From positions 1-64,000 of the forward strand of contig JAGBNH010000090.1 in assembly GCA_017634475.1 (NCBI GenBank): a stretch of 64,000 nt of DNA. The letters are read 5' to 3'. Shown here piece by piece: positions 10,175 through 18,207 of this stretch. The notes under the pieces are model-generated. The model was given only the letters and a program-made list of their open reading frames with translations. It was not told the origin of the DNA and searched no databases. Within the stretch, counting starts at the first letter, position 1; the number at the start of each line of letters is the position of its first letter. The stretch comes from Eubacterium sp. (lineage in GTDB: Bacteria > Bacillota > Clostridia > Lachnospirales > Lachnospiraceae). The position numbers and the translations under genes were made by a program.

Positions 10175-10230
10175 GTTCTGCCCTTCCTAAGTCTTCCCGG
10201 CGCATATGACCTCAGTCTGCTATGCGGTAA

Positions 10231-10259
10231 ATCATACCACGATACGGAAAAGATGTAAA
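10231..10259 (-). promoter_or_regulatory. Sigma-A promoter of the J-TPR/hscC/glycan operon
   Basis: On the minus strand TTTACA (10259-10254) and TATGAT (10236-10231) are separated by 17 bp, about 57 nt upstream of the first gene. It is the only strong promoter I see for the five-gene operon. Confidence 0.65.
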
Positions 10260-10299
10260 ATAGCAGAAGGTATAATTCAGTAAAAAAGATTTTCGGAGA

Positions 10300-10329
10300 T
10301 TGAAAAAAGAAAACTTGCTCTGTTAAAAT
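10300..10329 (+). promoter_or_regulatory. Sigma-A promoter of the aspartate aminotransferase gene
   Basis: TTGAAA (10300-10305) and TAAAAT (10324-10329) are spaced 18 bp apart, divergent from the promoter at 10231-10259. A second -10-like TAGAAT lies at 10344. Confidence 0.5.
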
Positions 10330-10394
10330 GAAAACAGGTATGGTAGAATATTTGCCAAGTTTGACGAACCTGAGCGGTCGAGGAGGAATGAAAG

Positions 10395-11678
10395 ATGAAA
10401 GCATATGCTGAAATGACGAAGGATGAGCAGAAGGCGGAGCTGGAGCTTTTGAAGAAGGAATACCGAAAGTTCCAGGATATGGACCTTTCCCTGGATATGA
10501 GCCGTGGAAAGCCCTGCCGTGAACAGCTGGATCTGTCCATGGGTATGATGGACGCGCTGAATTCCCAGGTGGATCTTTCCTGTGAGGACGGGACGGACTG
10601 CCGGAATTACGGCGTTCTTACCGGCATCCATGAGGCAAAGGTGCTGATCGGGGATATGATGGAGAACAGCCCGGAGAATATCATCATTTACGGTAACTCC
10701 TCCCTGAATGTGATGTATGATACAGTATCCCGCGCCTATACCCATGGTATCCTGGGAAATACCCCCTGGTGCAAGCTGGACAAGGTGAAGTTCCTCTGTC
10801 CGGTACCCGGCTATGACCGGCATTTTGCCATTACCCAGTATTTCGGCATTGAGATGATCCCTGTACCCATGAGCCCCGAGGGCCCGGATATGGATATGGT
10901 GGAGAAGCTTGTGGCTGAGGATGAGGCCATCAAGGGAATCTGGTGTGTTCCGAAGTATTCCAATCCCCAGGGCTATTCCTACTCCGATGAGACGGTTCGC
11001 CGTTTCGCAAGGCTGAAGCCTGCGGCAAGGGATTTCCGGATCTTCTGGGATAATGCTTACGGCATCCATCATCTCTATGATGATGACCAGGATTATCTTA
11101 TCGAGATCCTGGCGGAGTGCAAGCGTGCAGGCAACCCCGATCTGGTGTATAAATTTGCATCTACCTCCAAGATCACCTTCCCGGGCAGCGGTATCGCCGC
11201 ACTGGCTACCTCCCCCAACAATCTTGAGGATATCATGAACCAGCTGAAGAATCAGACCATCGGTCATGACAAGGTAAATCAGCTCCGTCATGTCCGCTTC
11301 TTCAAGGATATTCACGGAATGGTAGAGCATATGCGTAAGCATGCGGATATCATCCGTCCGAAATTTGAGGCCGTGGAGGAGATCTTTGACCGCGAGCTGG
11401 CAGGCCTGGGGGTTGGCGAGTGGACTAAGCCGAAGGGCGGCTATTTCATCAGCTTTGATGCTCTTCCGGGATGCGCCAGGGAGATCGTATCCAAGGCAAA
11501 GAAGGCTGGGGTTACCATGACCGGCGCAGGAGCAACCTGGCCCTACGGAAAGGATCCTCAGGATTCCAACATCCGTGTGGCACCCACCCTGCCGCCCCTT
11601 GAGGATCTGAAGACCGCAGCTGAGCTGTTCTGTCTGTGTGTCAAGATCGTAAGTCTGGAGAAACTCCTGGGAGAATAA
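10395..11678 (+). CDS. Aspartate aminotransferase, PF12897 (MocR-like class I) type
   Basis: The protein has 427 aa. PLP enzymes of this subgroup transfer the amino group between aspartate and 2-oxoglutarate. The N-terminus has LDMSRGKPCREQLDLS, then NYGVLTGIHEAK, the WDNAYGIHHL segment with the PLP-contacting Asp/Tyr, the Schiff-base lysine in STSKITFPGSG (about 257) and the carboxylate-binding Arg near NIRVAPT. Length and motif order fit the PF12897 family, common in Firmicutes. AGGAGG stands 8 nt before the ATG. An RluA gene follows after one base (TAATATGA), so the two are cotranscribed. The alternative is another class I aminotransferase specificity. Confidence 0.93.
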   Translation: MKAYAEMTKDEQKAELELLKKEYRKFQDMDLSLDMSRGKPCREQLDLSMGMMDALNSQVDLSCEDGTDCRNYGVLTGIHEAKVLIGDMMENSPENIIIYGNSSLNVMYDTVSRAYTHGILGNTPWCKLDKVKFLCPVPGYDRHFAITQYFGIEMIPVPMSPEGPDMDMVEKLVAEDEAIKGIWCVPKYSNPQGYSYSDETVRRFARLKPAARDFRIFWDNAYGIHHLYDDDQDYLIEILAECKRAGNPDLVYKFASTSKITFPGSGIAALATSPNNLEDIMNQLKNQTIGHDKVNQLRHVRFFKDIHGMVEHMRKHADIIRPKFEAVEEIFDRELAGLGVGEWTKPKGGYFISFDALPGCAREIVSKAKKAGVTMTGAGATWPYGKDPQDSNIRVAPTLPPLEDLKTAAELFCLCVKIVSLEKLLGE

Positions 11679-11679
11679 T

Positions 11680-12387
11680 ATGAAACCTGACATTCTTTTT
11701 GAAGACGAATACCTCCTGGCGGCGGTGAAGCCCTACGGCGTTCCGTCCCAGCCGGATACCTCCAATCGTGAGGATCTTCTGACGCAGCTGAAGAACTATC
11801 TCTTCGACAGAGGGGATACGGACGAGGAACCCTACCTGGCGGTGATCAACCGTCTGGACCGGCCGGTGTCCGGCATCGTGCTCTTTGCAAAGACCGAGGA
11901 AGCAGCAGCGAAGCTTTCGGACCTGACGCAGGAACGGAAGATAGAGAAGAGCTATCAGGCCGTGGTCCGGGGAGAGATCCCGGAGGATCAGGGAACACTT
12001 TCCGACTGGCTGTTATTTGACAAAAAGAACAACATTTCCAGGGTCGTGCCGGAAGGCACCAGGGGAGCGAAGAAGGCTGAGCTCTCCTATGAGGTGCTGG
12101 ATGTGATCGATACCGATGAAGGGACATTTACCTATGTCCTGATCCGGCTCATGACCGGACGGCATCATCAGATCCGCTGTCAGTTCGCCCATGCGGGTCA
12201 TCCTGTCTGGGGGGACGTAAAGTACGGTCCGGATAAAACCACCGGGAAGAAGCACAGGCCGGAGATCGGGCTGTTCAGCACCCGGCTGGTCTTCACCCAT
12301 CCCTTTACCGGAGAAGAGGTTTTCCTTCATCGGGAACCGGAGGGGAAAGCCTTCGATCTTCTGGATGCAGAGGATCCTGACTGGTAA
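11680..12387 (+). CDS. RluA-family pseudouridine synthase
   Basis: The 235-aa enzyme isomerises uridine to pseudouridine in rRNA or tRNA. The catalytic motif reads INRLDRPVSG (about 56-65) with the nucleophilic Asp; the common His of HRLD is Asn, as in several family members. Further motifs are EKSYQAVV and the C-terminal LMTGRHHQIRCQFAHAG with Arg/His contacts, then HPVWGDVKYG. There is no S4 domain, so it is the short RluA/RluE-like form. It begins one base after the aminotransferase stop and ends 139 nt before the CCA-adding enzyme. Which RNA position it modifies cannot be told. Confidence 0.93.
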   Translation: MKPDILFEDEYLLAAVKPYGVPSQPDTSNREDLLTQLKNYLFDRGDTDEEPYLAVINRLDRPVSGIVLFAKTEEAAAKLSDLTQERKIEKSYQAVVRGEIPEDQGTLSDWLLFDKKNNISRVVPEGTRGAKKAELSYEVLDVIDTDEGTFTYVLIRLMTGRHHQIRCQFAHAGHPVWGDVKYGPDKTTGKKHRPEIGLFSTRLVFTHPFTGEEVFLHREPEGKAFDLLDAEDPDW

Positions 12388-12526
12388 ATCAGAAAATGTG
12401 ATACAAAGCGGCTCTGTTCCAGCGCTTTTTGCCGGATGGAGCCGTTATCGTTATTCTTACAGAAATATCGGATGGCTGCCCGGGACAAAAGCCCGGGGGC
12501 ATCTTTGGGAAATGGAGCGTGGAAGG

Positions 12527-13873
12527 ATGGACAACCGGAACATCACCATTCCGCAGGATGTCCTGTGGATCCTGAGAAAACTGAATACTGCCGGTTATGA
12601 GGCTTATGTTGTGGGAGGCTGCGTCAGGGATTCCCTTCTGGGACGGGAGCCTCACGACTGGGATATTACCACAAATGCACAGCCTCTTGAGGTAAAGGCG
12701 CTGTTCAAGCGGACCATTGACACCGGTCTGCAGCACGGTACTGTAACGGTCATGAACCACGGCGTAGGCTATGAAGTGACCACCTACCGTCTGGATGGGG
12801 ATTACAGCGATCACCGGAGACCGGAGGCCGTAAGCTTTACCTCGGATCTTAAGGAGGATCTCCTCCGGAGGGACTTCACCATCAACGCCATGGCCTATCA
12901 TCCCGAGGAAGGACTGAAGGATTTCTTTGACGGCGTGAAGGATCTGACCGAAGGGGTGATCCGCGCGGTGGGTGACCCGGATGCCAGGTTCAATGAGGAT
13001 GCTCTCCGGATCATGCGGGCGGTGCGCTTTGCCGCGCAGCTGGGCTTCAGCATCGATCCCGCCACAAGAGAAGCGGCGAAAAACCATGTGGAGGATCTGA
13101 AGTATGTCAGCATGGAACGGATCGAAACGGAGCTTACTAAGCTGATCTGTTCGCCCCATCCCGAGGAAATGGAGGAGCTCTACAAGCTGGGCATCACCCG
13201 GGTGGTGCTTCCGGAGTTTGACCGGATGATGGAAACGCCCCAGAATACCCCCTATCATTTTACGGATGTGGGACACCACACCATCGTAGTGATGCAGCAT
13301 GTATCCTCCACGAAGGTGATGCGCTATGCGGCGCTGCTTCATGATATCGCAAAACCCCTCTGCAAGACCACGGACGACACCGGGCAGGATCATTTCTTCA
13401 ATCATCCGGTGAAGGGCGCGCCCCTGGCGGAGGAGATCCTGCGGAGGTTAAAAATGGATAACCGTACCATTCAGGACGTGTGTCAGCTGGTGCTGTGGCA
13501 TGATTTCGGCATTACCGGGGAGATGACTCCCGCCCGCTTCCGCAAGGGCATGAGCAAGATGGGCATCGAATATTTCCCCCGGTATATGGAGATCCGCCGG
13601 GCAGATATGGAAGGACAGAGTAGCTTCGAGCGGGAACAGAAGGAAGCTCAGCTGGTTCGGATGGAAGAGCTTTACCGGGATGTGCGGGAGAAGGAAAACG
13701 CCCTTTCGGTCAAGGATCTGAAGATCCGGGGAAATGACCTGATGGCCGCGGGGATCCCTGCCGGCCCGAGGATGGGAGAGCTTCTGAAGGCTCTTCTGGA
13801 GGAAGTGCTGGAGGATCCGGCGAAAAATCAGCCGGAATATCTGCTTCAGCGGGCGAAGAAGCTCAGCGAATAA
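12527..13873 (+). CDS. cca: CCA-adding tRNA nucleotidyltransferase with HD domain
   Basis: This 448-aa enzyme adds or repairs the CCA end of tRNA. The class II head has VVGGCVRDSLLG and the metal pair in HDWDITTNA, followed by RRDFTINAMAY, DPDARFNEDALRIMRAVRF and ERIETEL. A C-terminal HD domain contains MRYAALLHDIAKP and WHDF, typical of the longer bacterial type. I chose the ATG at 12527 with GGAG 9 nt upstream; an ATG five codons earlier is possible. The longer frame opening at 12365 overlaps rluA and lacks a ribosome site. The 139-nt leader holds a CCCGGG...CCCGGG hairpin near 12480-12497 of unknown role; I recognise no riboswitch. Confidence 0.94.
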   Translation: MDNRNITIPQDVLWILRKLNTAGYEAYVVGGCVRDSLLGREPHDWDITTNAQPLEVKALFKRTIDTGLQHGTVTVMNHGVGYEVTTYRLDGDYSDHRRPEAVSFTSDLKEDLLRRDFTINAMAYHPEEGLKDFFDGVKDLTEGVIRAVGDPDARFNEDALRIMRAVRFAAQLGFSIDPATREAAKNHVEDLKYVSMERIETELTKLICSPHPEEMEELYKLGITRVVLPEFDRMMETPQNTPYHFTDVGHHTIVVMQHVSSTKVMRYAALLHDIAKPLCKTTDDTGQDHFFNHPVKGAPLAEEILRRLKMDNRTIQDVCQLVLWHDFGITGEMTPARFRKGMSKMGIEYFPRYMEIRRADMEGQSSFEREQKEAQLVRMEELYRDVREKENALSVKDLKIRGNDLMAAGIPAGPRMGELLKALLEEVLEDPAKNQPEYLLQRAKKLSE

Positions 13874-13945
13874 GAGTATACCAACAAAAATGTAACGATT
13901 TTTTGTCAAAATTTATGGAAATGAAGGAAATACTGTCATTGAATC

Positions 13946-13974
13946 TTCACTTTTACTTTGTATTGTGATAGAAT
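13946..13974 (+). promoter_or_regulatory. Extended -10 promoter of the phosphohexomutase gene
   Basis: TTCACT (13946-13951) is followed after 17 bp by TAGAAT (13969-13974), preceded by TG at the extended -10 position. It lies in the 163-nt gap between cca and the mutase. Confidence 0.6.
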
Positions 13975-14036
13975 ATTGAGGATTTTGGAAACTGAAATGA
14001 CTATAGCCGTTTTTCGGTAGAATCGGGAGGAGCACC

Positions 14037-15776
14037 ATGGCGGATTACATCAAGGCCTATGAGTCGTGGGTAAACAGTGATTTTTTTGACGAGAAAACTA
14101 AAGCGGAGCTTCAATCCATCGCGGGAAATGAAAAAGAGATCAAGGAGAGATTCTTCTCTGAGCTTGAATTCGGTACCGCGGGACTTCGCGGCGTCATCGG
14201 CGCAGGGACCAACCGCATGAATATTTATGTCGTTGCCCGTGCTACACAGGGACTGGCGAATTACATCCTGTCTAAGAACGGACAGGACAGAGGCGTGGCC
14301 ATCGCCTTCGACTGCCGGCATTTCTCGCCGGAGTTTGCGGATATCGCAGCGAGAGTTCTGGCAGCCAACGGGATCAAGTCCTATCGTTTTGAATCCCTTC
14401 GTCCCACACCGGAGCTGTCCTTTGCAGTACGTTATCTGGGCTGCATCGCAGGCATCAATGTGACAGCCAGCCACAATCCCCCGGAATATAACGGATACAA
14501 GGTATATTGGGAGGACGGTGCACAGATCACGCCTCCGAACGATATCGGGATCATGCTCGAGGTAAGGAAGCTGGGGATCGAGGATTCCAAGATCATTTCT
14601 CTGGAGGAAGCAAAGGAGAAGGGTCTCTATAACATCATCGGCAAGGAAGTGGATGATGCCTATATCGAAGAGCTGAAGAAGCTGGTGATCCACAAGGATA
14701 CCATCGAAAAGTTCGCAAAGGATATCAAGATCGTTTATTCTCCCCTTCACGGTACGGGAAATATCCCCGCACGTCGGATCCTGGCAGAGCTGGGCTTCGA
14801 GAATGTGTATGTGGTTAAGGAGCAGGAGCTTCCGGACGGGGACTTCCCCACGGTGGATTATCCAAATCCCGAAGCAAAGGAAGCCTTCAAGCTTGCTCTT
14901 GATCTGGCAAAGGAGAAGGACGCCGACCTGGTGCTGGCTACCGATCCGGATGCCGACCGTCTGGGTGTCTATGTAAAGGATACCAAGACCGGCGAATATA
15001 TGTGTCTTACCGGAAATATGTCCGGTTCCCTTCTGGCAGAGTATGAGCTCTCCCAGATCCAGGCCACCCGGGGGATCCCGAAGGACGGACGTCTCATCAA
15101 GACCATCGTTACCACGAATCTGGCAGCATGCATCGCAGATCATTACGGCGTAAAGATGGAGGAATGTCTGACGGGCTTCAAGTTCATCGGACAGAAGATG
15201 CTCTCCTATGAGCACAGCGGCGTTGGAACCTATCTCTTCGGCTTTGAGGAGAGCTACGGCTGTCTCATCGGAACCCATGCAAGGGATAAGGACGCCATCG
15301 TTGCCACCATGGCTCTCTGCGAGGCTGCAACCTATTACAGATCCCTGGGCAAGACCCTCTGGGATGCCATGATCGACATGTATGACCGTTACGGTTACTG
15401 GATCGACGATATCAAAACCATCACCATGAAGGGTGTGGACGGTGTGGAGAAGATCAAGTCCATCATGTCCATGCTCCGTAAGAACAGTCCGAAGAAGATC
15501 GGCGACTATGAAGTGATCGCCGTTCGGGACTATGATACGGATATCGTACGGAATCTGAAGACCGGTGCAGAGACGCCGACCTTCCTTCCGAAATCAAATG
15601 TTCTTTACTTTGAGCTTACGAATGATACCTGGCTTTGCGTTCGCCCCTCGGGTACCGAACCGAAGATCAAGTTCTATTTCGGAGTAAAGGGAAGCTCCCT
15701 GGAGAATGCAAAGGAGCTCTCCGCCAGATTTGCCGAAAAGGTGAGCAGCCTGATCGAGAATCTGGTTAATGCGTAG
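14037..15776 (+). CDS. pgcA: Phospho-sugar mutase (alpha-phosphoglucomutase/phosphomannomutase, PgcA type)
   Basis: The protein has 579 aa. The enzyme interconverts hexose 1- and 6-phosphates, feeding glycan precursors and glycogen metabolism. Domain 1 has FGTAGLRG and the phospho-serine loop TASHNPPEYNGYK (Ser about 144). Domain 3 has the metal loop ATDPDADRLG (about 301-310), then GFKFIG, FGFEESYG and the C-terminal phosphate loop RPSGTEPKIKFY. Length fits Firmicute PgcA. GGGAGG lies upstream of the ATG. It likely supplies glucose-1-P for the surface polysaccharides suggested by the operon at 2.5-10 kb (inference). Confidence 0.95.
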   Translation: MADYIKAYESWVNSDFFDEKTKAELQSIAGNEKEIKERFFSELEFGTAGLRGVIGAGTNRMNIYVVARATQGLANYILSKNGQDRGVAIAFDCRHFSPEFADIAARVLAANGIKSYRFESLRPTPELSFAVRYLGCIAGINVTASHNPPEYNGYKVYWEDGAQITPPNDIGIMLEVRKLGIEDSKIISLEEAKEKGLYNIIGKEVDDAYIEELKKLVIHKDTIEKFAKDIKIVYSPLHGTGNIPARRILAELGFENVYVVKEQELPDGDFPTVDYPNPEAKEAFKLALDLAKEKDADLVLATDPDADRLGVYVKDTKTGEYMCLTGNMSGSLLAEYELSQIQATRGIPKDGRLIKTIVTTNLAACIADHYGVKMEECLTGFKFIGQKMLSYEHSGVGTYLFGFEESYGCLIGTHARDKDAIVATMALCEAATYYRSLGKTLWDAMIDMYDRYGYWIDDIKTITMKGVDGVEKIKSIMSMLRKNSPKKIGDYEVIAVRDYDTDIVRNLKTGAETPTFLPKSNVLYFELTNDTWLCVRPSGTEPKIKFYFGVKGSSLENAKELSARFAEKVSSLIENLVNA

Positions 15777-15813
15777 GTTTTGTCAACCTGGATTGTTTTG
15801 CGACTACCATATG

Positions 15814-15840
15814 ACCTCTTCCGGCCCATCCGGGAGAGGT
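15814..15840 (+). other. Stable 11-bp hairpin between pgcA and the exported protein gene
   Basis: Arms ACCTCTTCCGG (15814-15824) and CCGGGAGAGGT (15830-15840) pair fully if one G-U is allowed, around a CCCAT loop. No clean T-run follows, so it may be an attenuator or RNA-processing hairpin rather than a terminator. Confidence 0.5.
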
Positions 15841-15896
15841 TCACTTGGTTTTATGGCAGGGAAACCCGTGGTTACGATTTCAGAAAGAATATGTGT

Positions 15897-16895
15897 ATGA
15901 AAATGAGAAGAAAAGTCAGAAGAAGGGTACAGAAGCTGTTTCTCCTGTTCTCGGTGTTCGTTATGGCACTGGGGCTTGCGAATATCGGCGTATCCGCCAA
16001 TGTGCCCACCATTGCTCTCGGAACGCTGCAGGTGGATGAATACTACGATCAGCTGCGAGAAGCATTTTACCTTGAGGATTATTATCTTGCAGGGGCCTGC
16101 AACGGCTGGGTGCAGAATGTGCTGAACCGTTCCGGACTGGTGCCGGAGCTGGTGGTGGACGGAACCACGGTGCTTGAGCTGAATGATGCCCTGGCTGCCA
16201 GTGAATGCTACGATCTGGTGGCTACCCGTGAGGGCGGTCAGTCGGATTATCAGGAAGCCACCAACCAGATGATCGAGGATGTGAATGCCGGCAAGATCCG
16301 CGCAGGCGACATCGTGATCTATACCAAGAACATGAACAATTACGAAGGCACCAGCGGCCCCCACTGGCTTCATGCCGCCATCGTCATGAAGGAGAAGTTC
16401 ACCGGCAAGGTGGAGAATTATAAGGGCTACTGGCTGACCCGCTGGAGAGATACCTACTGGGGTTACCCCACCATCGCCCACGCCCTGGCGCCGGATTTCG
16501 GCGTGGAGTATTATTCTCCTCTGACGTCTCCCTCCTCCAAGGAGGCTGCGGATGACGGCTCTACCGGTTACTATGTATACCGGATCAATATGGAAAAGGC
16601 AAAGGAAGCACTGGAGAAAGCTACGGCTACGGAAACCGAGACCGAAACGGAAGAGGCATCCTCCACTGAGGCAGTCTCCACCGGGCAGATCGTGGGAACC
16701 ACCTCTGCACCTGTCACACAGCCCACGACACAGGCTGACAACGGTATCGCAGAGAAGAGCAGTGCCGAGAACATGTCTCAGGGAAGCGCAGCACCCGGTG
16801 GCTCCGCAGGAACAGGCCGTTTCATGAACGGTGTAAGCATCCTGCTGACGATCCTTGCGGCGATCCTGCTGTTCCTGTGTATCCTGGTGTTGTAA
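15897..16895 (+). CDS. Exported, membrane-anchored Cys/His hydrolase-like protein (NlpC/P60- or CHAP-like)
   Basis: The protein has 332 aa. A basic N-terminus and hydrophobic stretch (about 11-32) ending in VSA form a signal peptide. The folded part (35-220) contains GACNGWVQNVLNRSG, with a Cys placed like the nucleophile of NlpC/P60 or CHAP peptidases, and HWLHAAIVM, with a candidate His, which suggests cell-wall amidase or endopeptidase activity. A Thr/Glu-rich spacer (about 240-300) leads to a C-terminal membrane segment ending CILVL. The start at 15897 follows AGAAAG by 8 nt; the frame is open further upstream without a ribosome site. It is followed 27 nt later by a membrane protein gene. 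The family call is from motif spacing only. Confidence 0.6.
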   Translation: MKMRRKVRRRVQKLFLLFSVFVMALGLANIGVSANVPTIALGTLQVDEYYDQLREAFYLEDYYLAGACNGWVQNVLNRSGLVPELVVDGTTVLELNDALAASECYDLVATREGGQSDYQEATNQMIEDVNAGKIRAGDIVIYTKNMNNYEGTSGPHWLHAAIVMKEKFTGKVENYKGYWLTRWRDTYWGYPTIAHALAPDFGVEYYSPLTSPSSKEAADDGSTGYYVYRINMEKAKEALEKATATETETETEEASSTEAVSTGQIVGTTSAPVTQPTTQADNGIAEKSSAENMSQGSAAPGGSAGTGRFMNGVSILLTILAAILLFLCILVL

Positions 16896-16922
16896 GAGCT
16901 GTCCTACGTAAGGAGAAATGAA

Positions 16923-17966
16923 ATGACCAGAAAATCCATTTTCAACCTCACGGCCTGTATCATGGCTTTGGTGATGGTTGTGATCACCATCGTTACCTTG
17001 CTTTCCACAGGGAAGACCAAGGTGAGCTATACCGCAGATGTTAAAGTAGCCGGGGGAGCCGTTTCGGGAGAAGCCATGCAGACGGTGATCCTTCAGGCAG
17101 AAGCAGATAAATGTACATTCGAAATCTCCGCATCCGGACCCAACGAGATCGTTTCCACCATCGGCGGCTACCGGGTGTCAGCCAGTGCCGAGGGGCTCTT
17201 CTCCGTGACGGCAGGCGCTGAGAAAATGACCAAGGAAGCCACCGGTCTGGAAGGAAAAAATGTGCTCCTCACCTTCGAACAGAAGCTGGCGGATGGAGCA
17301 AAGCTGACAGACGGAACCTATCAGGTGACCTATAAGGTGGTCATGGCCGAGGAAACCGGCGGAATGCGGAAGTTCCTTTCCGTTCTGCTGGCAGCCGTAA
17401 TCCTGGCTCTGTTCCTCTGGATCCTGTATCTGGAGGGCAACAAGGAATCGGAATGCACCAAGAAGCAGCTGCGCATGCGCGGCCGGGCCTACTCCGGAGC
17501 CTTCTATGTTATGGCCATGGCAACCCTGGCCTTCGCGCTGCTCAGCAGTGTGGTTCCCCGGTTCCCCTTCTCCACCTTCCAGGCGGGGATCATCGTGATC
17601 CTGGCAGGCGCTTCCGCCTTCCTGATCCTGGCGAACCGGATGAATGCCTATACACAGTTAAATGCTAAGCGCGGAACCATTTTCGCCATCTTCCTGATCG
17701 CGTCGATCCTGAACCTGATCGCCGCAATGATTGGTCTCATGGGGAAGACCTCGGTCATCACCCCTTCCGGCACAGGTATGGTGAAGAACGGCGCAGTCAA
17801 TCTTATTGCCGCAGTATGTCTGATGGTGGTTGCCATCGATCTGTCCCTGAAGGGCGGCAGCGGACGTTCCGCATCAGAGAGAAGAGCGCGGGTTCGCAGA
17901 GAACGTTATGAGAACTACAGCGCAGCGGATGAGGATAACAGCATCTATGATGAGGTAGACCGGTAG
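16923..17966 (+). CDS. Multi-pass membrane protein of unknown function
   Basis: This 347-aa protein has one N-terminal membrane segment (about 8-29), an extracellular beta-rich stretch of roughly 120 aa (VKVAGGAVSGEAMQ... to YKVVMAEETGG), and then about five more membrane segments (around 155-178, 198-215, 222-240, 256-278, 295-313). It ends in a basic then acidic tail (RRARVRRERYENY, then AADEDNSIYDEVDR). I do not recognise the family. It follows the exported hydrolase-like gene by 27 nt with GGAG in the gap, so the two may work together at the cell surface. A bidirectional terminator follows. Confidence 0.7.
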   Translation: MTRKSIFNLTACIMALVMVVITIVTLLSTGKTKVSYTADVKVAGGAVSGEAMQTVILQAEADKCTFEISASGPNEIVSTIGGYRVSASAEGLFSVTAGAEKMTKEATGLEGKNVLLTFEQKLADGAKLTDGTYQVTYKVVMAEETGGMRKFLSVLLAAVILALFLWILYLEGNKESECTKKQLRMRGRAYSGAFYVMAMATLAFALLSSVVPRFPFSTFQAGIIVILAGASAFLILANRMNAYTQLNAKRGTIFAIFLIASILNLIAAMIGLMGKTSVITPSGTGMVKNGAVNLIAAVCLMVVAIDLSLKGGSGRSASERRARVRRERYENYSAADEDNSIYDEVDR

Positions 17967-18012
17967 AAAACCTGCGGGTGTCTCGTATACCTCGAGGGAA
18001 ATAAGTATAAAC

Positions 18013-18060
18013 AAACAGGAAGAGCGGATCACCGGTTCGGATGATCCGCTCTTCCTGTTT
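18013..18060. terminator. Bidirectional terminator between convergent genes
   Basis: A perfect 19-bp stem (18013-18031 with 18042-18060) has a 10-nt loop. The plus-strand tail is TTTATTTG and the minus-strand tail GTTTGTTTATAC. It separates the membrane protein gene from the AAA+ gene. Confidence 0.85.
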
Positions 18061-18125
18061 ATTTGTGATAAGGATATCAGTCGAATATCGTGCTTGCACG
18101 AATGCCCATCTGGTTCCAAATATAA

Positions 18126-18164
18126 AATCGAGCAGGAGAGGCATGGGCCTTCTCCTGCTCGATT
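18126..18164 (-). terminator. Terminator of the CbxX-type AAA+ gene
   Basis: A 14-bp stem (18126-18139 with 18151-18164) is followed on the minus strand by TTTATATTTG, about 45 nt past the stop of the AAA+ gene. Together with 18013-18060 it forms a double terminator. Confidence 0.8.
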
Positions 18165-18207
18165 GCTGTTCTGATAAGGGGCTATGGCTGCTCTGCAGTG
18201 GCTGCGA

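Noticed and set aside
12388..12526. Riboswitch in the cca leader
   Set aside because: A CCCGGG hairpin is present but I could match no known aptamer core, and there is no terminator run.
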